In this document: positions 22,311-32,504 of the stretch, in pieces
Position numbering within the stretch: position 1 is the stretch's first letter
How the letters are laid out: each line of letters opens with the position of its first letter
Assembly: GCA_963575745.1 (NCBI GenBank)
Contig: CAUYUJ010015514.1
Location: forward strand, 259,282 to 323,281
DNA length: 64,000 nucleotides
Direction: 5' to 3'
Origin: Prorocentrum cordatum
Taxonomy: Eukaryota > Sar > Dinophyceae > Prorocentrales > Prorocentraceae
Notes under the pieces: generated by a model
Databases searched by the model: none
The model's input: only the letters and a program-made list of their open reading frames with translations
What the model was told of the DNA's origin: nothing
Made by a program: the position numbers and the translations under genes

Positions 22311-24563
22311 TCAGTCCTGGTTGCTCAGCAAACCTGGGTCGTCGAAGAGGTCGGCGGCAGTGCGCTGGGCTGCGGCCGTGGCCTCCGCGGCCTCCGCCGC
22401 CCCTTGAGACTCCGGCGCCACGGCCCCCTCCGGTGCGCCCTTGCCCAGGCTGTCCTTGAGGCCGCCCTTGCTCTCCAGGGATACATGCTCCGGGCTGTAG
22501 TCGTGATTGGTGTCTTTTGCGCTTCCGTTTAGCAGCATGACCTTCACCTTCCTCGTGGCGACTCCCGGGTGCGACACCACCTTGCCCCGGACCCCGTCGT
22601 ACTTGTCCTTGTACCTGGCGGACTTCCCGATGACGATGGAGCCGACGGGGAACCGCTCCTCGATCGACAAAGGCGAAGACTTGCTGCCGCCCCCCGCCTT
22701 CCCGAGGGTCTCCGCGGGCTGCTCGCCAGCGGCCGGTTCTGCCGCCGCGCCTTTGCCGCCGGCCGGGGCCGATGCCGGTTCCTTCCCCGCCTCCCCGCCG
22801 CCAGCGGCACCTTCGCTCGCCTTGATCTCGGGCTCGGCCAGGCCGACCCCGGGCGCCGCGGACTCTGCCTTGGCAGCAGTCGCCTTCGCATGGCGATCGC
22901 GGAGCACGCTGCCCGTGCGGCTGGGCAAGTCGCCGTCCGGCACCTTCGCCCAGATCGGCGCGATGACTGCTCGCGCACGCCTCCGACATGAGGTCCTTGA
23001 GCAGCGCGGCGTCCGACCCCCCTTCTGCAACTTGGAATATGCGATGATGGGCGTCTTTGCCACGGGGTGCAGCGCCTCCACCAACGCCTCCACGTCGACC
23101 ACCGACTTGGAGATCTCCGCGGCGAGAGCGACCATGCCCTCCGAGCCCAGCGTCCGCGGCGACCCCTTCATTGCGCAGTGCTGCAGCCCCAGAAAGGGAG
23201 AATCGGAATCCCACGCCGCGAAGCTGTCCCACACCGCGCCCTGGTCCTTGGCCTTCACCGCGTACAGCAATTTGGCATGCAGGGGCATCTTGGGGTTCGT
23301 CCACGTCCGCCCGAAGGCCACCAAATCCTGCTCCGTCTTCGTCAGCTCCTCCACGACGTTGCCGAGGGCGGAGAGACGCGCGAACTGCGCGCCGGTGTCT
23401 TTCAGCTCCAACACTGCCTCGATCTCGCGGGTAGCCCGGCGCCGCACGAATTGCTTGTACAGGGCGCCATCAACGTACTCGGTCTTCCTGTGCATGCCCA
23501 GCGCCCCGAAGTTCAACTCAGTGGACTTCGCGTAGTCCCAACTCTCGATGCTCTTGAGTAGTGCCAACTCATCAGGCAGAAACCGCACCTTCTTGACCAC
23601 GGTCTTCATCGTGTCGTAGTGGCGCAAGAGCGCGGGCAGGTCGTCCAAGCAGGGCGTATCCAAGATGCGCCTCGCCACGGCCTGCAAGAACATGACCGCT
23701 GCCTCAGGCTCCTCGCCATCATTCCACTTGGCCTGTTTCACGTGGTCGACGAACATGTTCAAGCAGAAGTCCACGGTCCACGGGGTCAACTTATCGGCGG
23801 CAACCATGTTCCCGGCCTTACAAGCTGCTTTCACTCGTGAAATGAGGTCGTACAAGCTGGTCTTCACCGCCGCGGGCCCTTCCTCTGACGGGTGCTCCGC
23901 GAGCTCGCGGCGAGCCGCCTTCGGCGGAGGAGCCCCCGACGCCTGCTCTGCGGCAAGCCGCTTGTCGCCGCTGCCATGGGCCGCCGGCTGGCGATTCGCC
24001 TCGTCGGGGGTTGCTTTGTGCTCCTCGGCGGCGGCGGCCGTGATCGCCAGCATGGGCCCGCCTGCGATCGCAGGCCGCTGCGGTGCTTCACCTGGGGTCC
24101 AAGTCTCGTTCACGGACAATTCCACCGACTCGACGTCATCATACCCCAGACGGCGCCGCTCCACCCCGGAACTCAGGATCACGTGCGTGTTCAAGTTTAT
24201 CCCCCCGGGGATCCTCAGGGACTCTGGCGGGCAGAAGGCTTCAGCCTCGATGTTCGCCAAGTTGCTGTTGGTCTTGGGGACGAGCCAGTACCACTTGGCA
24301 CGCTTCGCCACCGCGGTAACTTTCGACACCAGGTTCCCCAGGAGCTGCGGGGTTACCCTCGGCTTCACGTTCGGTTGGTTCGCTCGCTTCACCATGGACA
24401 CAGCGACGTAGAGGCGGGCCATTTCGTCCACGGCCCTGGGCCATCCACCAGCGGGCGGCTTCAGCTTCCCAACATCAGTCTCCGCCGACAGCGTTTGCTC
24501 GGGGGTCACGGTGGCAAGCGCCTCCTGGACGTCGAGGGGGTCCACTTGGGGTGCGGTTGGCAT
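22311..24563 (-). CDS. Transposon-borne ORF of about 750 aa, uncharacterised, KOW/Tudor-like C-terminus
   Basis: The open frame extends to 24743, but the likely start is the ATG at 24563 (MPTAPQVDPLDVQEAL); the 60 residues above it are poor. N-terminal 180 residues look folded (MARLYVAVSMVKRANQP, then AKWYWLVPKTNSN). An Ala/Glu/Lys-rich linker follows, then a helical middle (WTVDFCLNMFVDHVKQAKWN; LDDLPALLRHYDTMKTVVKK). Then another disordered linker and a compact C-terminal piece (RFPVGSIVIGKSARYKDKYD, RGKVVSHPG, KVKVMLLNGSAKDTN) reminiscent of a KOW or Tudor-like barrel. Near 22980-23020 about 20 residues are Arg/Cys-rich, whereas the neighbouring frame reads SDAALLKDLMSEACA, implying two compensating indels. 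Same strand as, and about 2 kb downstream of, the transposase-like gene. Function unknown; accessory transposition protein or passenger. Confidence 0.6.
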   Translation of the reverse strand: MPTAPQVDPLDVQEALATVTPEQTLSAETDVGKLKPPAGGWPRAVDEMARLYVAVSMVKRANQPNVKPRVTPQLLGNLVSKVTAVAKRAKWYWLVPKTNSNLANIEAEAFCPPESLRIPGGINLNTHVILSSGVERRRLGYDDVESVELSVNETWTPGEAPQRPAIAGGPMLAITAAAAEEHKATPDEANRQPAAHGSGDKRLAAEQASGAPPPKAARRELAEHPSEEGPAAVKTSLYDLISRVKAACKAGNMVAADKLTPWTVDFCLNMFVDHVKQAKWNDGEEPEAAVMFLQAVARRILDTPCLDDLPALLRHYDTMKTVVKKVRFLPDELALLKSIESWDYAKSTELNFGALGMHRKTEYVDGALYKQFVRRRATREIEAVLELKDTGAQFARLSALGNVVEELTKTEQDLVAFGRTWTNPKMPLHAKLLYAVKAKDQGAVWDSFAAWDSDSPFLGLQHCAMKGSPRTLGSEGMVALAAEISKSVVDVEALVEALHPVAKTPIIAYSKLQKGGRTPRCSRTSCRRRARAVIAPIWAKVPDGDLPSRTGSVLRDRHAKATAAKAESAAPGVGLAEPEIKASEGAAGGGEAGKEPASAPAGGKGAAAEPAAGEQPAETLGKAGGGSKSSPLSIEERFPVGSIVIGKSARYKDKYDGVRGKVVSHPGVATRKVKVMLLNGSAKDTNHDYSPEHVSLESKGGLKDSLGKGAPEGAVAPESQGAAEAAEATAAAQRTAADLFDDPGLLSNQD

Positions 24564-24729
24564 TGCAGTTTTTTGGCGCCGCGAGCCTCTGTTACCGCAC
24601 CGTGTGAAAGCAACGCCCTCTTGACTAGCAGGCTCGAGCCGAAAAATCATGATGATGATGATTGTAATGGTGACGGCTACGACGATACCAACGCAGCGGA
24701 CCCCTAAGGCCCTGACCCCGAGACCGGTG

Positions 24730-25240
24730 AGGCGCTGAAGCAATTGAGGCCTCTATGAGACCTCCGAGACACTTGAGACCCTCTGAAGCCCCCGAGGCCG
24801 CAGACCCCTGAGACACTCGAGTCCCTCTGAAACCCTACGGCGCTGAAGCGCTCGAGCACATGAGGCCCTCAGACCCTGAGACCCACGAGGCCCTCAGACC
24901 CTGAAGCCCCCGAGACCCTGACACGCTGATGCCCTTGAGACCTCAATGAGACCCAATGAAACCCTTGAAACCCTCTGAGGCCCCCGAGACCGCTGAGGCC
25001 CCTGAGAAACTCGACAACCTCTGATACCCTTACGGCCCTGAGACCCCCGAGGCCACGAGGGTACCCTGAGACCCCGAGGCATTGAAACGCTGACGCCCTC
25101 TGAGGCCCCTGAGACCGCCGAGGCGCCTGAGACACTCGATACCCTTTGAAACCCCGACGGCCCTGACACCCCTGAGGCCATGAGAATTTTAGACCCTGGT
25201 TCCCCCGAGACCCGTGAGACATTTGAGATCCAGAGGCCCT
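24730..25240. repeat. CCCTGAGACC / CCCGAGGCC minisatellite
   Basis: Irregular 8-12-bp repeats such as CCTGAGACCC, CCGAGGCC and CTCTGAAACC. Periodicity over several units (about 150 bp: lines near 24950 and 25100 are alike). No gene. Confidence 0.85.
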
Positions 25241-25404
25241 GTGTGATACCTCGCTCGCTTGCGGGCCTGTCTGCCTGGCGTGCCAGCTTACGCGTCCAGT
25301 GCCGTGGCGACGAGACCCCACCAGCGGCGACGAGGAGAGGGATGTGCACCCCACCCCACCCTCGGCCCGTCGCTCCGCGGCGAAACAGGCGGGGCCCGCC
25401 CTGC

Positions 25405-26035
<631 letters not shown>

Positions 26036-26645
26036 GGCATCCTCGCCCCCTGTCGCTCCGCGGCAAAAGAGGCGGGGACCTCCTCCTCCCCCCCCTCCCC
26101 CTCCCCGCCCCCCTCCTCCTCCTCCTCCTCCTCCTCCTCCCCCTCCTCCTCTTCCTCCTCCTCCTCCTCCTCCTCCCCCTTCTCCTTCCCCCCCCGGCTC
26201 TCGGCTTGGCAGCGCGCCCAGAGCAGTAGCGCTCCGACGATCGCTGCAGGCCGTCAGGCGCAGGGTTCGGACGCCGGCGAGAGGGGCCGAGTGCGGCAGG
26301 GATTGGGGCGGGGGGGGGCGAACGCGCCAGGGCCGCTCGGAACGCCCCCTTGCTGGGTGGCGAGAATAAAATTACGTCGGCATGGAAAATTAATTATACT
26401 GCCTCTGGGCTATTCCCGGTACCATTTAGGGCCCAAAAGGTGGCCCCGAGAGCCCCCCAGAAGCCCCCGAGGCGCCCCCGCAGAGGCCCCAAGAGGCCTC
26501 CAAGAAGCCCCGAAAAGGCCCTTGAGAAGCACTCGAGAGGCCCCTAAGAGCCCCCGAGGTGGCTCCAAGAGCCGTCCTAGAAGCCCCCTGCGAGGCACCC
26601 CAAGAGACCCACAGATGCATCTAACAGGCCCCTGACCCACAGCCC
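26036..26645. repeat. CTC tract, spacer and CCCAAGAGG minisatellite
   Basis: 26090-26200 is CTC-rich; 26430-26640 carries AGGCCCCCGAG/AAGAGGCC repeats. The stretch between (26200-26430) is unique with no gene seen. Confidence 0.8.
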
Positions 26646-26725
26646 AGGGACACTATATGCCACTATATCACACTATATATCACTGTTTAACACTCTATAT
26701 GACTCTATATCGCACTATATGGTCT
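26646..26725 (+). repeat. ACTATAT repeat cluster
   Basis: Seven or so imperfect units of CACTATATNN within 80 bases, overlapping the end of the transposase-like ORF. Complementary to the ATATAGTG pair near the left terminus (about 20528-20548). Confidence 0.75.
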
Positions 26726-29341
26726 AAGAACCAGAGAGCGCTTTCCTCTGGACACGTGGAACACTACCCATTTCGTCGCGCCCGCCTGGATACAGAAGAA
26801 GCCGGGCGCCCAGGCGCTGAGCAGATGTCGCCAGGCCACGGGGGGCTCATCGCTGACTGGCTGCAACCTGGCGCACGCAGGGTACTCCCTGTCGGGCACG
26901 ATTCTCTGGCTCGCCGAACTGCGAGCGGAGCCCGCTGTTGTCTGGAAGCGTCGATACGCTTCCTCGTTCTCTTTCAGCCAGGTCAACCACTCCCTGTTTG
27001 ATACAGGGAACTGCCCGTTGGTGCTCAATGGCCGAAGCGCGGTCTGCCGTCGCCGCTGCACCTCTGCCTCCAGCGCCGCTCGGTTCACGGCCATGTACGC
27101 CGCGAGCGCTTCCTCGCCCACGAACAGCGCGGGCGGCCGCTTCCCGCTCTCAGAAGGCACTGCAGTCACCAAGCCAGGGTTCCAACTCAGAGCCACGGCG
27201 CGAGGGTTCGTGCGCTGCTTGACCTGCTTCACAAGGCGCTTAGGGGCGCCCGTCGCCGTCTCCTTCCACGCCATGTACTGCCGCAAGATCGCGTTCCGAC
27301 TTGCCCGGCCGATAGTTATGAGTCTGGACGCCTCGTTTCTCTTATCCGCTGCGTGCTTGCGCTCAACGCCCAGGCTGGTCATCAGCATGGCGCGGGCAAT
27401 GGTCGCGACCTCCTCCTGCACGGCCGCGGACATCAGGAACGTGACGGCGTCGGCCTCGGACCCTCTGCTCTTCGCTTCTTTCTGCAGCCAAGAGCTGTAT
27501 CCAATGTCAAGTTCCTCGGCCGGCGCCTCGAGGAAGTCGCCGCACGCCTGAGGCCACCCGTTCGGGTTGTACTCAGCAGATATACGCCATAATTTGCAGG
27601 GGTACTTCCCGAACTGCCCCAAACGCAGCAACACGTGCCCATAAGTGGTTAACAGCGACATGCACGCCCCTGCGGCAGGCAATTTGGGGTCGTCCCCCAC
27701 GCGGCCAAGCAAATCCGACAGCTGTTTCCCCGCTTTCTGTTGAATTGCGCCTGACGAAAGGGACACCAGCACTGAGGTCTTGGCCCCCTTCTCCTGCGAT
27801 GCCATGTTCTGGCAATACAGACTAATGCGCAAACAGAGCGCAGCGATTCTCAACTCACCCGCCGTCTCAGGTCGAGACCAGAAAGCCTTGACTGCAACCA
27901 AGCGTTTTCGTTGCTCTTTTCTTGGCTGAATAGTCTGAACCGTGAATGCCCCAGGAGGGATATTAAGCATATCAATCAAGAGTAATGTTTGCACGCGCCA
28001 ACCAAAGGTCCAAAATCTGCTTAAAGTTGGATGCTCTTCGACAACCAGGACCCTTTTCTGCAGGGCCTGCCAGAACTCGCCTCTCAATACTCTGATGTCG
28101 ACAGCGTCGGGGTCTGAGCAACAGTACGTCGGCCTATCCAGGGATAAGCAGTAGAACTTCAAGAGGCCCTTCGGCAATACCTCATCGCCGTAGAGAGAAA
28201 CGAGACGACCCACTCGTTCGTCGTGGGCAGCCTGGGCGGGTGGATCCAAGCGCGCCTTCTGCAACTTTGCGGCCACAAACTCCCGGAATGATCGACAGAA
28301 CTCCTCGTTATAGTCGCTCATGAGGTGTTTGAACAACCTCGAGCAAGTTGCGAGCAAAATGCTCGAGTTAATTGGATCCTTGGGGATCTTCCCACACAGC
28401 GCAATGGCCACGACGAGGTCGACCAGATGGGATGCAGAAGGGATGACAATGAGGCGGTAGGTGATGTTGCATTCAGCCAACAAGCTGGCGTACAACCTTC
28501 TCGCTGCTGCGCCATTGGTGAAAATGGAATCGCCGGTCAGCATGTGCACGATCCTGAGAGAGCTCCCGCGCGGGCGTCCATCCAGGGCCGCTCGCGCCAC
28601 TCGCATCACCACCGACCGCAGCGCATGCGCGATCGTCGCCGCGTCCTTCCGAAGAAGGGGCTGAAGCTCGCACCAAACGTCGATCTCCGCATCCCCGATG
28701 ATGCACTTCACGACGTTGTTCTGTACTTTACTGCTGCGGCTCCCTGCAAGCTGCGGGCCATGGAACACAAACCGGTCGTCCTCCCTCTTGACGTAGGAGC
28801 GGACCCGCATGGAAGCCTCGTCGTGCACGTGCGGTAGGAACAGGGTTGCAGCGGGCGCTGCCGATGCTGCCTTCGTGACCTGTTGCATATTCATCTGCTT
28901 CACGATCTCTGCCATCGCATCGCGAATGCGACTGACAGAAGTGTAGCTGACAGAAGCGATACCATCCATGCTAAAATCCCTACACATGCGGGCGACACTG
29001 CGCAGGGATACGCTGGGAGGGGAAAAAGCTGCTCGGACCACCCACATGAAATTGATGAGACCACCAGAATGGGCGGCAAGTTCTTCCTGATACCGACGTT
29101 CGGAAAGTGCCCGTTGAACGCTCTGGTACCGAACTCTCTTGAGAAGCCGATGCCGGTCATCGCGGGTCAATGCAAATGTCCTCTTCCCTCTCTGGGCCAG
29201 GTCAGACGCGCCCTCGGAATCCAGCGCGCGGATGACCGTGTCCACGGCAGCCGCGCTCGCAGGGAACGTGTCGGCAACGTTTGGAAGCCGACGGAATCGC
29301 TGCGCCGCATCCAGCAGGTCCTTCGCAGCGGCAGCTGCCAT
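26705..29341 (-). CDS. Transposase-like protein (878 aa), superfamily unassigned
   Basis: Start chosen at the ATG at 29341 (MAAAAAKDLLDAAQRFRRL); the frame is open to 29482 but the upstream part is low-quality. Intact to the stop at 26705. Residues about 110-155 look like a helix-turn-helix region (SLRSVARMCRDF, then SVSRIRDAMAEIVKQ). Candidate acidic residues of an RNase H-like core are VHDEASMRVRSY (Asp about 174), then IVHMLTGDSIFTNG (Asp about 271) and PSASHLVDLVV; a late acidic site may be TSLGVERKHAADKR in the last third. It is the only large intact gene in an element with inverted termini, so transposase is the natural reading. That comes from context and weak motifs, not a recognised family. 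Alternative: an accessory protein, with the true transposase lost. Confidence 0.5.
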   Translation of the reverse strand: MAAAAAKDLLDAAQRFRRLPNVADTFPASAAAVDTVIRALDSEGASDLAQRGKRTFALTRDDRHRLLKRVRYQSVQRALSERRYQEELAAHSGGLINFMWVVRAAFSPPSVSLRSVARMCRDFSMDGIASVSYTSVSRIRDAMAEIVKQMNMQQVTKAASAAPAATLFLPHVHDEASMRVRSYVKREDDRFVFHGPQLAGSRSSKVQNNVVKCIIGDAEIDVWCELQPLLRKDAATIAHALRSVVMRVARAALDGRPRGSSLRIVHMLTGDSIFTNGAAARRLYASLLAECNITYRLIVIPSASHLVDLVVAIALCGKIPKDPINSSILLATCSRLFKHLMSDYNEEFCRSFREFVAAKLQKARLDPPAQAAHDERVGRLVSLYGDEVLPKGLLKFYCLSLDRPTYCCSDPDAVDIRVLRGEFWQALQKRVLVVEEHPTLSRFWTFGWRVQTLLLIDMLNIPPGAFTVQTIQPRKEQRKRLVAVKAFWSRPETAGELRIAALCLRISLYCQNMASQEKGAKTSVLVSLSSGAIQQKAGKQLSDLLGRVGDDPKLPAAGACMSLLTTYGHVLLRLGQFGKYPCKLWRISAEYNPNGWPQACGDFLEAPAEELDIGYSSWLQKEAKSRGSEADAVTFLMSAAVQEEVATIARAMLMTSLGVERKHAADKRNEASRLITIGRASRNAILRQYMAWKETATGAPKRLVKQVKQRTNPRAVALSWNPGLVTAVPSESGKRPPALFVGEEALAAYMAVNRAALEAEVQRRRQTALRPLSTNGQFPVSNREWLTWLKENEEAYRRFQTTAGSARSSASQRIVPDREYPACARLQPVSDEPPVAWRHLLSAWAPGFFCIQAGATKWVVFHVSRGKRSLVLRPYSAI

Positions 29342-29781
29342 CGCCAACCCGGCGAAAGGCGGGCCGCGCGACTCGAGGCATCGAAATGGCAACGGAGGTA
29401 AGAGAAAGGAGGAAAGGGAGGGTTGAGGAAGCCCGCCCAAGCTCCAAACGGCCCTGATTCCTACGAGGGCGACGAGGTCCATTCATATCCGCTGCCTCAA
29501 GCCACGCCCATCCTGGGCCCACGATCGGCGCATATGCCTCCCCGGCCAAGCCAGGAAGGCGCGCGCGCCGCTCCTGGGCCCAGGATGGGCCTGGCCTGGG
29601 GCAGTGGATGCGCATAGTCCTCGCTGCCCGATCTGCGCCGCGACAACGTCAAAATCGTCTCCGCACCCGCATATGCGGAACAGGCGTATGAGACTTCGGG
29701 ACCATAGACTCACCGCACGCCCCCCCCGTGCCGCGTTATCTTGCAGCCAATGGCACTGTATGCCTAGATTTAACCGGTTCT
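29342..29781. other. Right subterminal region upstream of the transposase gene
   Basis: About 440 bases between the transposase start and the right inverted repeat. It contains an imperfect inverted repeat around GGGCCCA (29515-29600: CATCCTGGGCCCACGAT and CTCCTGGGCCCAGGATG). Expected to hold the promoter; no motif identified. Confidence 0.4.
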
Positions 29782-29817
29782 ATGACTAAGATAAGGCCCC
29801 GGGATTAAACACTTAAG
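29782..29817 (-). repeat. Right terminal inverted repeat
   Basis: Reverse complement begins CTTAAGTGTTTAATCCC and ends AGTCAT; partner of 20463-20498. Confidence 0.8.
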
Positions 29818-29821
29818 GTAG
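29818..29821. repeat. Target-site duplication GTAG, right copy
   Basis: Directly abuts the right inverted repeat; identical to 20459-20462. Confidence 0.75.
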
Positions 29822-31209
29822 CGTCTCTGCTGGTTTGCTGGCCAGTCGCCAAAGGACCTGCACCCGCCTGTTCTGGTGGCGCTGTCGTCGCCGCGGGGCC
29901 TGCGGGGAGCGCTGTCGATCCTAGGCTTGGGGTGGCTGATGAGCTTTCGGCGCTGGCTTGCGTTCCTGCTGCGTCGGCCGCGGGGTTTACTCGGCTGCGA
30001 CTTCTGCGACCGTCGGCACCTGGGGGGCCGACGTGCCTGTCTCCCGCATCCGCGGTTCTGGCCACCTGAGAGCCTCCTGTCCGTCCCCGAGTCACTCTGC
30101 CAGGATCGTGGCGCTGCCGTTCTTCCCAGTGGAGGTTGGAGAGCCTGTTGATCAGGGCGTCCAGGGCGGTGGTGACATCTTCTGGGACCAGATGAAGTGG
30201 CAGCGTCCACTTCGGCTCCTCTCGATCCAGGGACTTCGAGCCATGGCTGGTGTGCCGAGTATGTGGCGTCAGGTTCGGGCGCGAGCCATTGTGTGAACGG
30301 GAGCTGTCTTGTGACTTCCTCTCGGATCCCGAGCTCGCGAATGAGTTGCCACACGTGGTCACGGTCCAGTTTCCTCGGATTGGCAAGCTGCAGGATCCAA
30401 ATGGCAGCGAACATGTCCCAGTTGTATATCTGTATGGGCTGGCCTTCCAGCTGCCTGCGAATTTCGAGCGCGATCCGACGCTGCACACCTCGGGCCACGT
30501 CGTGGACCAATTGCTCAGGGACAACTGCGACAAACCTGCCCAGCATGCCTCGCGCGATTCCTACTGCATCCTCGTCTGCTCGTACCAGGTCGCCCGGGGA
30601 GGGTCTGCATGTGCTAACAAGGACCTCGGCAAGCTCTGGGAAGTGGGTAGGTCTGGCTGGACCAGGGAGTGGGTTAAGAGAGGCGGTGGTGCGTCTGGGG
30701 AGAGGTTGCTGGATGGGCACGTTGACCTGCAATCCCAAGGAGGCGGGGGACGGGGTCACCGCGGGACTGGAGTCCAGGCGCGCGACGTGGATTGTGCCCG
30801 CGGCCAGCTGGAGCTTCAACCTGGCTTGCGGTCTGTTTGCGCCTCTTGTGGCCGCTCTGATGTCTGCATCGGCGGGGAGGAATATCGTCACCCAGGTGGG
30901 AACCGTGGTGAAGAGGAATCCTGCCTCGCCGCTACTACTGCTCCCCCAGCAGCCACTGCCGCGAGGAGGTACTCCGAGACGGTACTCCCCTGGCTGAAGA
31001 ACAGTCTCGTAGTCCCGTAAGCCTTCTCCGAAGTACTCGCTGGGTAGCGTGTTAGGAGCATTCCTGCTCATGGCCCTGGCATTGTCTCGTAGCCAGTCGC
31101 CTGTGAGGGCAGGTGGGGCGGCCCTGGCGTTGGCTGGGTGCGACGCTCCATTTGGGCCGGCAGGTAGCGGCCAGAGTCGAGTTAATATCTGAGCGTTCGC
31201 TGAGCCCAC
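29822..31209 (-). pseudogene. Gag-like segment of the giant element, right side of the insertion
   Basis: The first 330 or so codons (31209 downward) look genuine: SEYFGEGLRDYETVLQPGEY, then TVPTWVTIFLPADADI and RKLDRDHVWQLIRELGIREE. Near 30.23 kb the sense passes to another frame (EEPKWTLPLHLVPEDVTTAL, then LINRLSNLHWEERQ), so there is a frameshift. That second frame then runs to RDAT and is cut by the transposon at 29821; it resumes at 20458. No known domain. A nucleoprotein or coat-like role would fit its position but is inference. Confidence 0.55.
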
Positions 31210-31248
31210 TGCCGCCGAGTAGAGTCGAAGAGTGCGGCGTCCAGGGAG

Positions 31249-31590
31249 TCAAGCATTCGGGCGCATGCTGCGTAGGTGCACTCCTCCCAGTTGGGCGCCG
31301 TGCCTATCCATAGTGGCGGTTTCGAGGATGTGGGGCTGTATGGCACGCCTGGGAGCTTGTCGGACGGAGGATCTGGCCAGCGCGTCCACGTGCTCCTGCT
31401 GTTCTCTGGAGACGGCGGCAGCTCTGCGCATGGGATCCCTGCTCGGTGTCGCAGGGAAGATCCTGATCGTTTGGGCGCCGACCACGATACAGCTGGTGCC
31501 GACAAAGGCCGCCGCCATGGCGTCCGCGGCCGCCAGGCGCATGCGGACTTGCGTCATGCACCTAGTCCGAGACGTCGGGGAACCAGGCAT
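31249..31590 (-). pseudogene. Gag-like segment, uncharacterised
   Basis: 113 codons including a helical stretch (MTQVRMRLAAADAMAAAFVG then TSCIVVGAQTIRIFPAT). Overlaps the next segment upstream (31554) by a few codons in a different frame, again a frame break. No family recognised. Confidence 0.4.
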
Positions 31591-32504
31591 ACACGGTGGA
31601 AACTTGCTCGACCGTGTCGGGCCCGGTGGTGGCCTACGGCTTGCATGACGTCAGCAGGCCGTGTTTGTCCCATGTCAGCCAGGTTCCATCGCAGGTGGAA
31701 GCCGTCCTCGGGGTCGGAGAGGCGTACAAAGGAGGGTCCCCCGTCCCAGGGTCCTTCCAGGAGGATTCGGCGCGGTCCCAAGGCTGGCGTGGAGGATTCT
31801 TCTCCAAATATACGCGGGAGCTCGTCGCGAAGGTGCCTCGGGACAGGGGCAGCGATCCTTTCAGGAGTAGCAAGGAGAAGCAACCCTGTTCCACATATAC
31901 CTACTCTGTGCCCCATGGCCCCAGCTGTCGCAGAAGCTATGGCATGCGCCAGGCACACTGCTCTAGGGGGGACTGGAATGTGCACTGAGTCGCTCGTCTC
32001 GTGGGCTCTCCAAATGCACGCGGTGGAGTGGGCCAGCGTGGTAATTTGCGCTGCTGCCTGCAGGTTGTCCAGGGGAGCACGGAGGCCGTCGTTTCCGGTC
32101 ATGGGTCTCGCTGTCCGACAGCGAAGTACATGATGGAAGAGCATCTCGAGCCCTTGGTACCTTAGCAGCTCGTCCCGAGGGAGCTGCACTCTCGTGGTGA
32201 CCCATTCGGCTGTAATTCTACCGTTGCTGGATTGTCTCAGCTCCTCCTTCCACCTGATGATCTGCGCGACGACGCCGTCGTTGCCGCTCTCAGGGGTTAG
32301 AACGTGGAGAGCGTCGGAGGTGTCTCCAGATCTCCCTCCCCAGTGTACAACTATAGACGGGGGGGAATCGTACGAAGTGCCCTGCCTGCTATGTCGAACT
32401 GCGCCGCGAACAGTTGCTGCATCGGCGGGCTGGGTTTGCCGGTTCGATAAGGGTAGCCAATCGGGACAAGGTGTGTGAACTTGCTGGTCGCTCTGAACCC
32501 CCAC
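31554..32504 (-). pseudogene. Gag-like segment, uncharacterised
   Basis: 316 codons. It has an ordinary folded composition (QIIRWKEELRQSSNGRITAE, WVTTRVQLPRDELLRYQGLE, then LAHAIASATAGAMGHRVGIC). The first 50 residues overlap the RING-bearing frame and are probably out of frame. Sits between the RING segment and 31249-31590 in one minus-strand series. No recognised domain. Confidence 0.45.
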
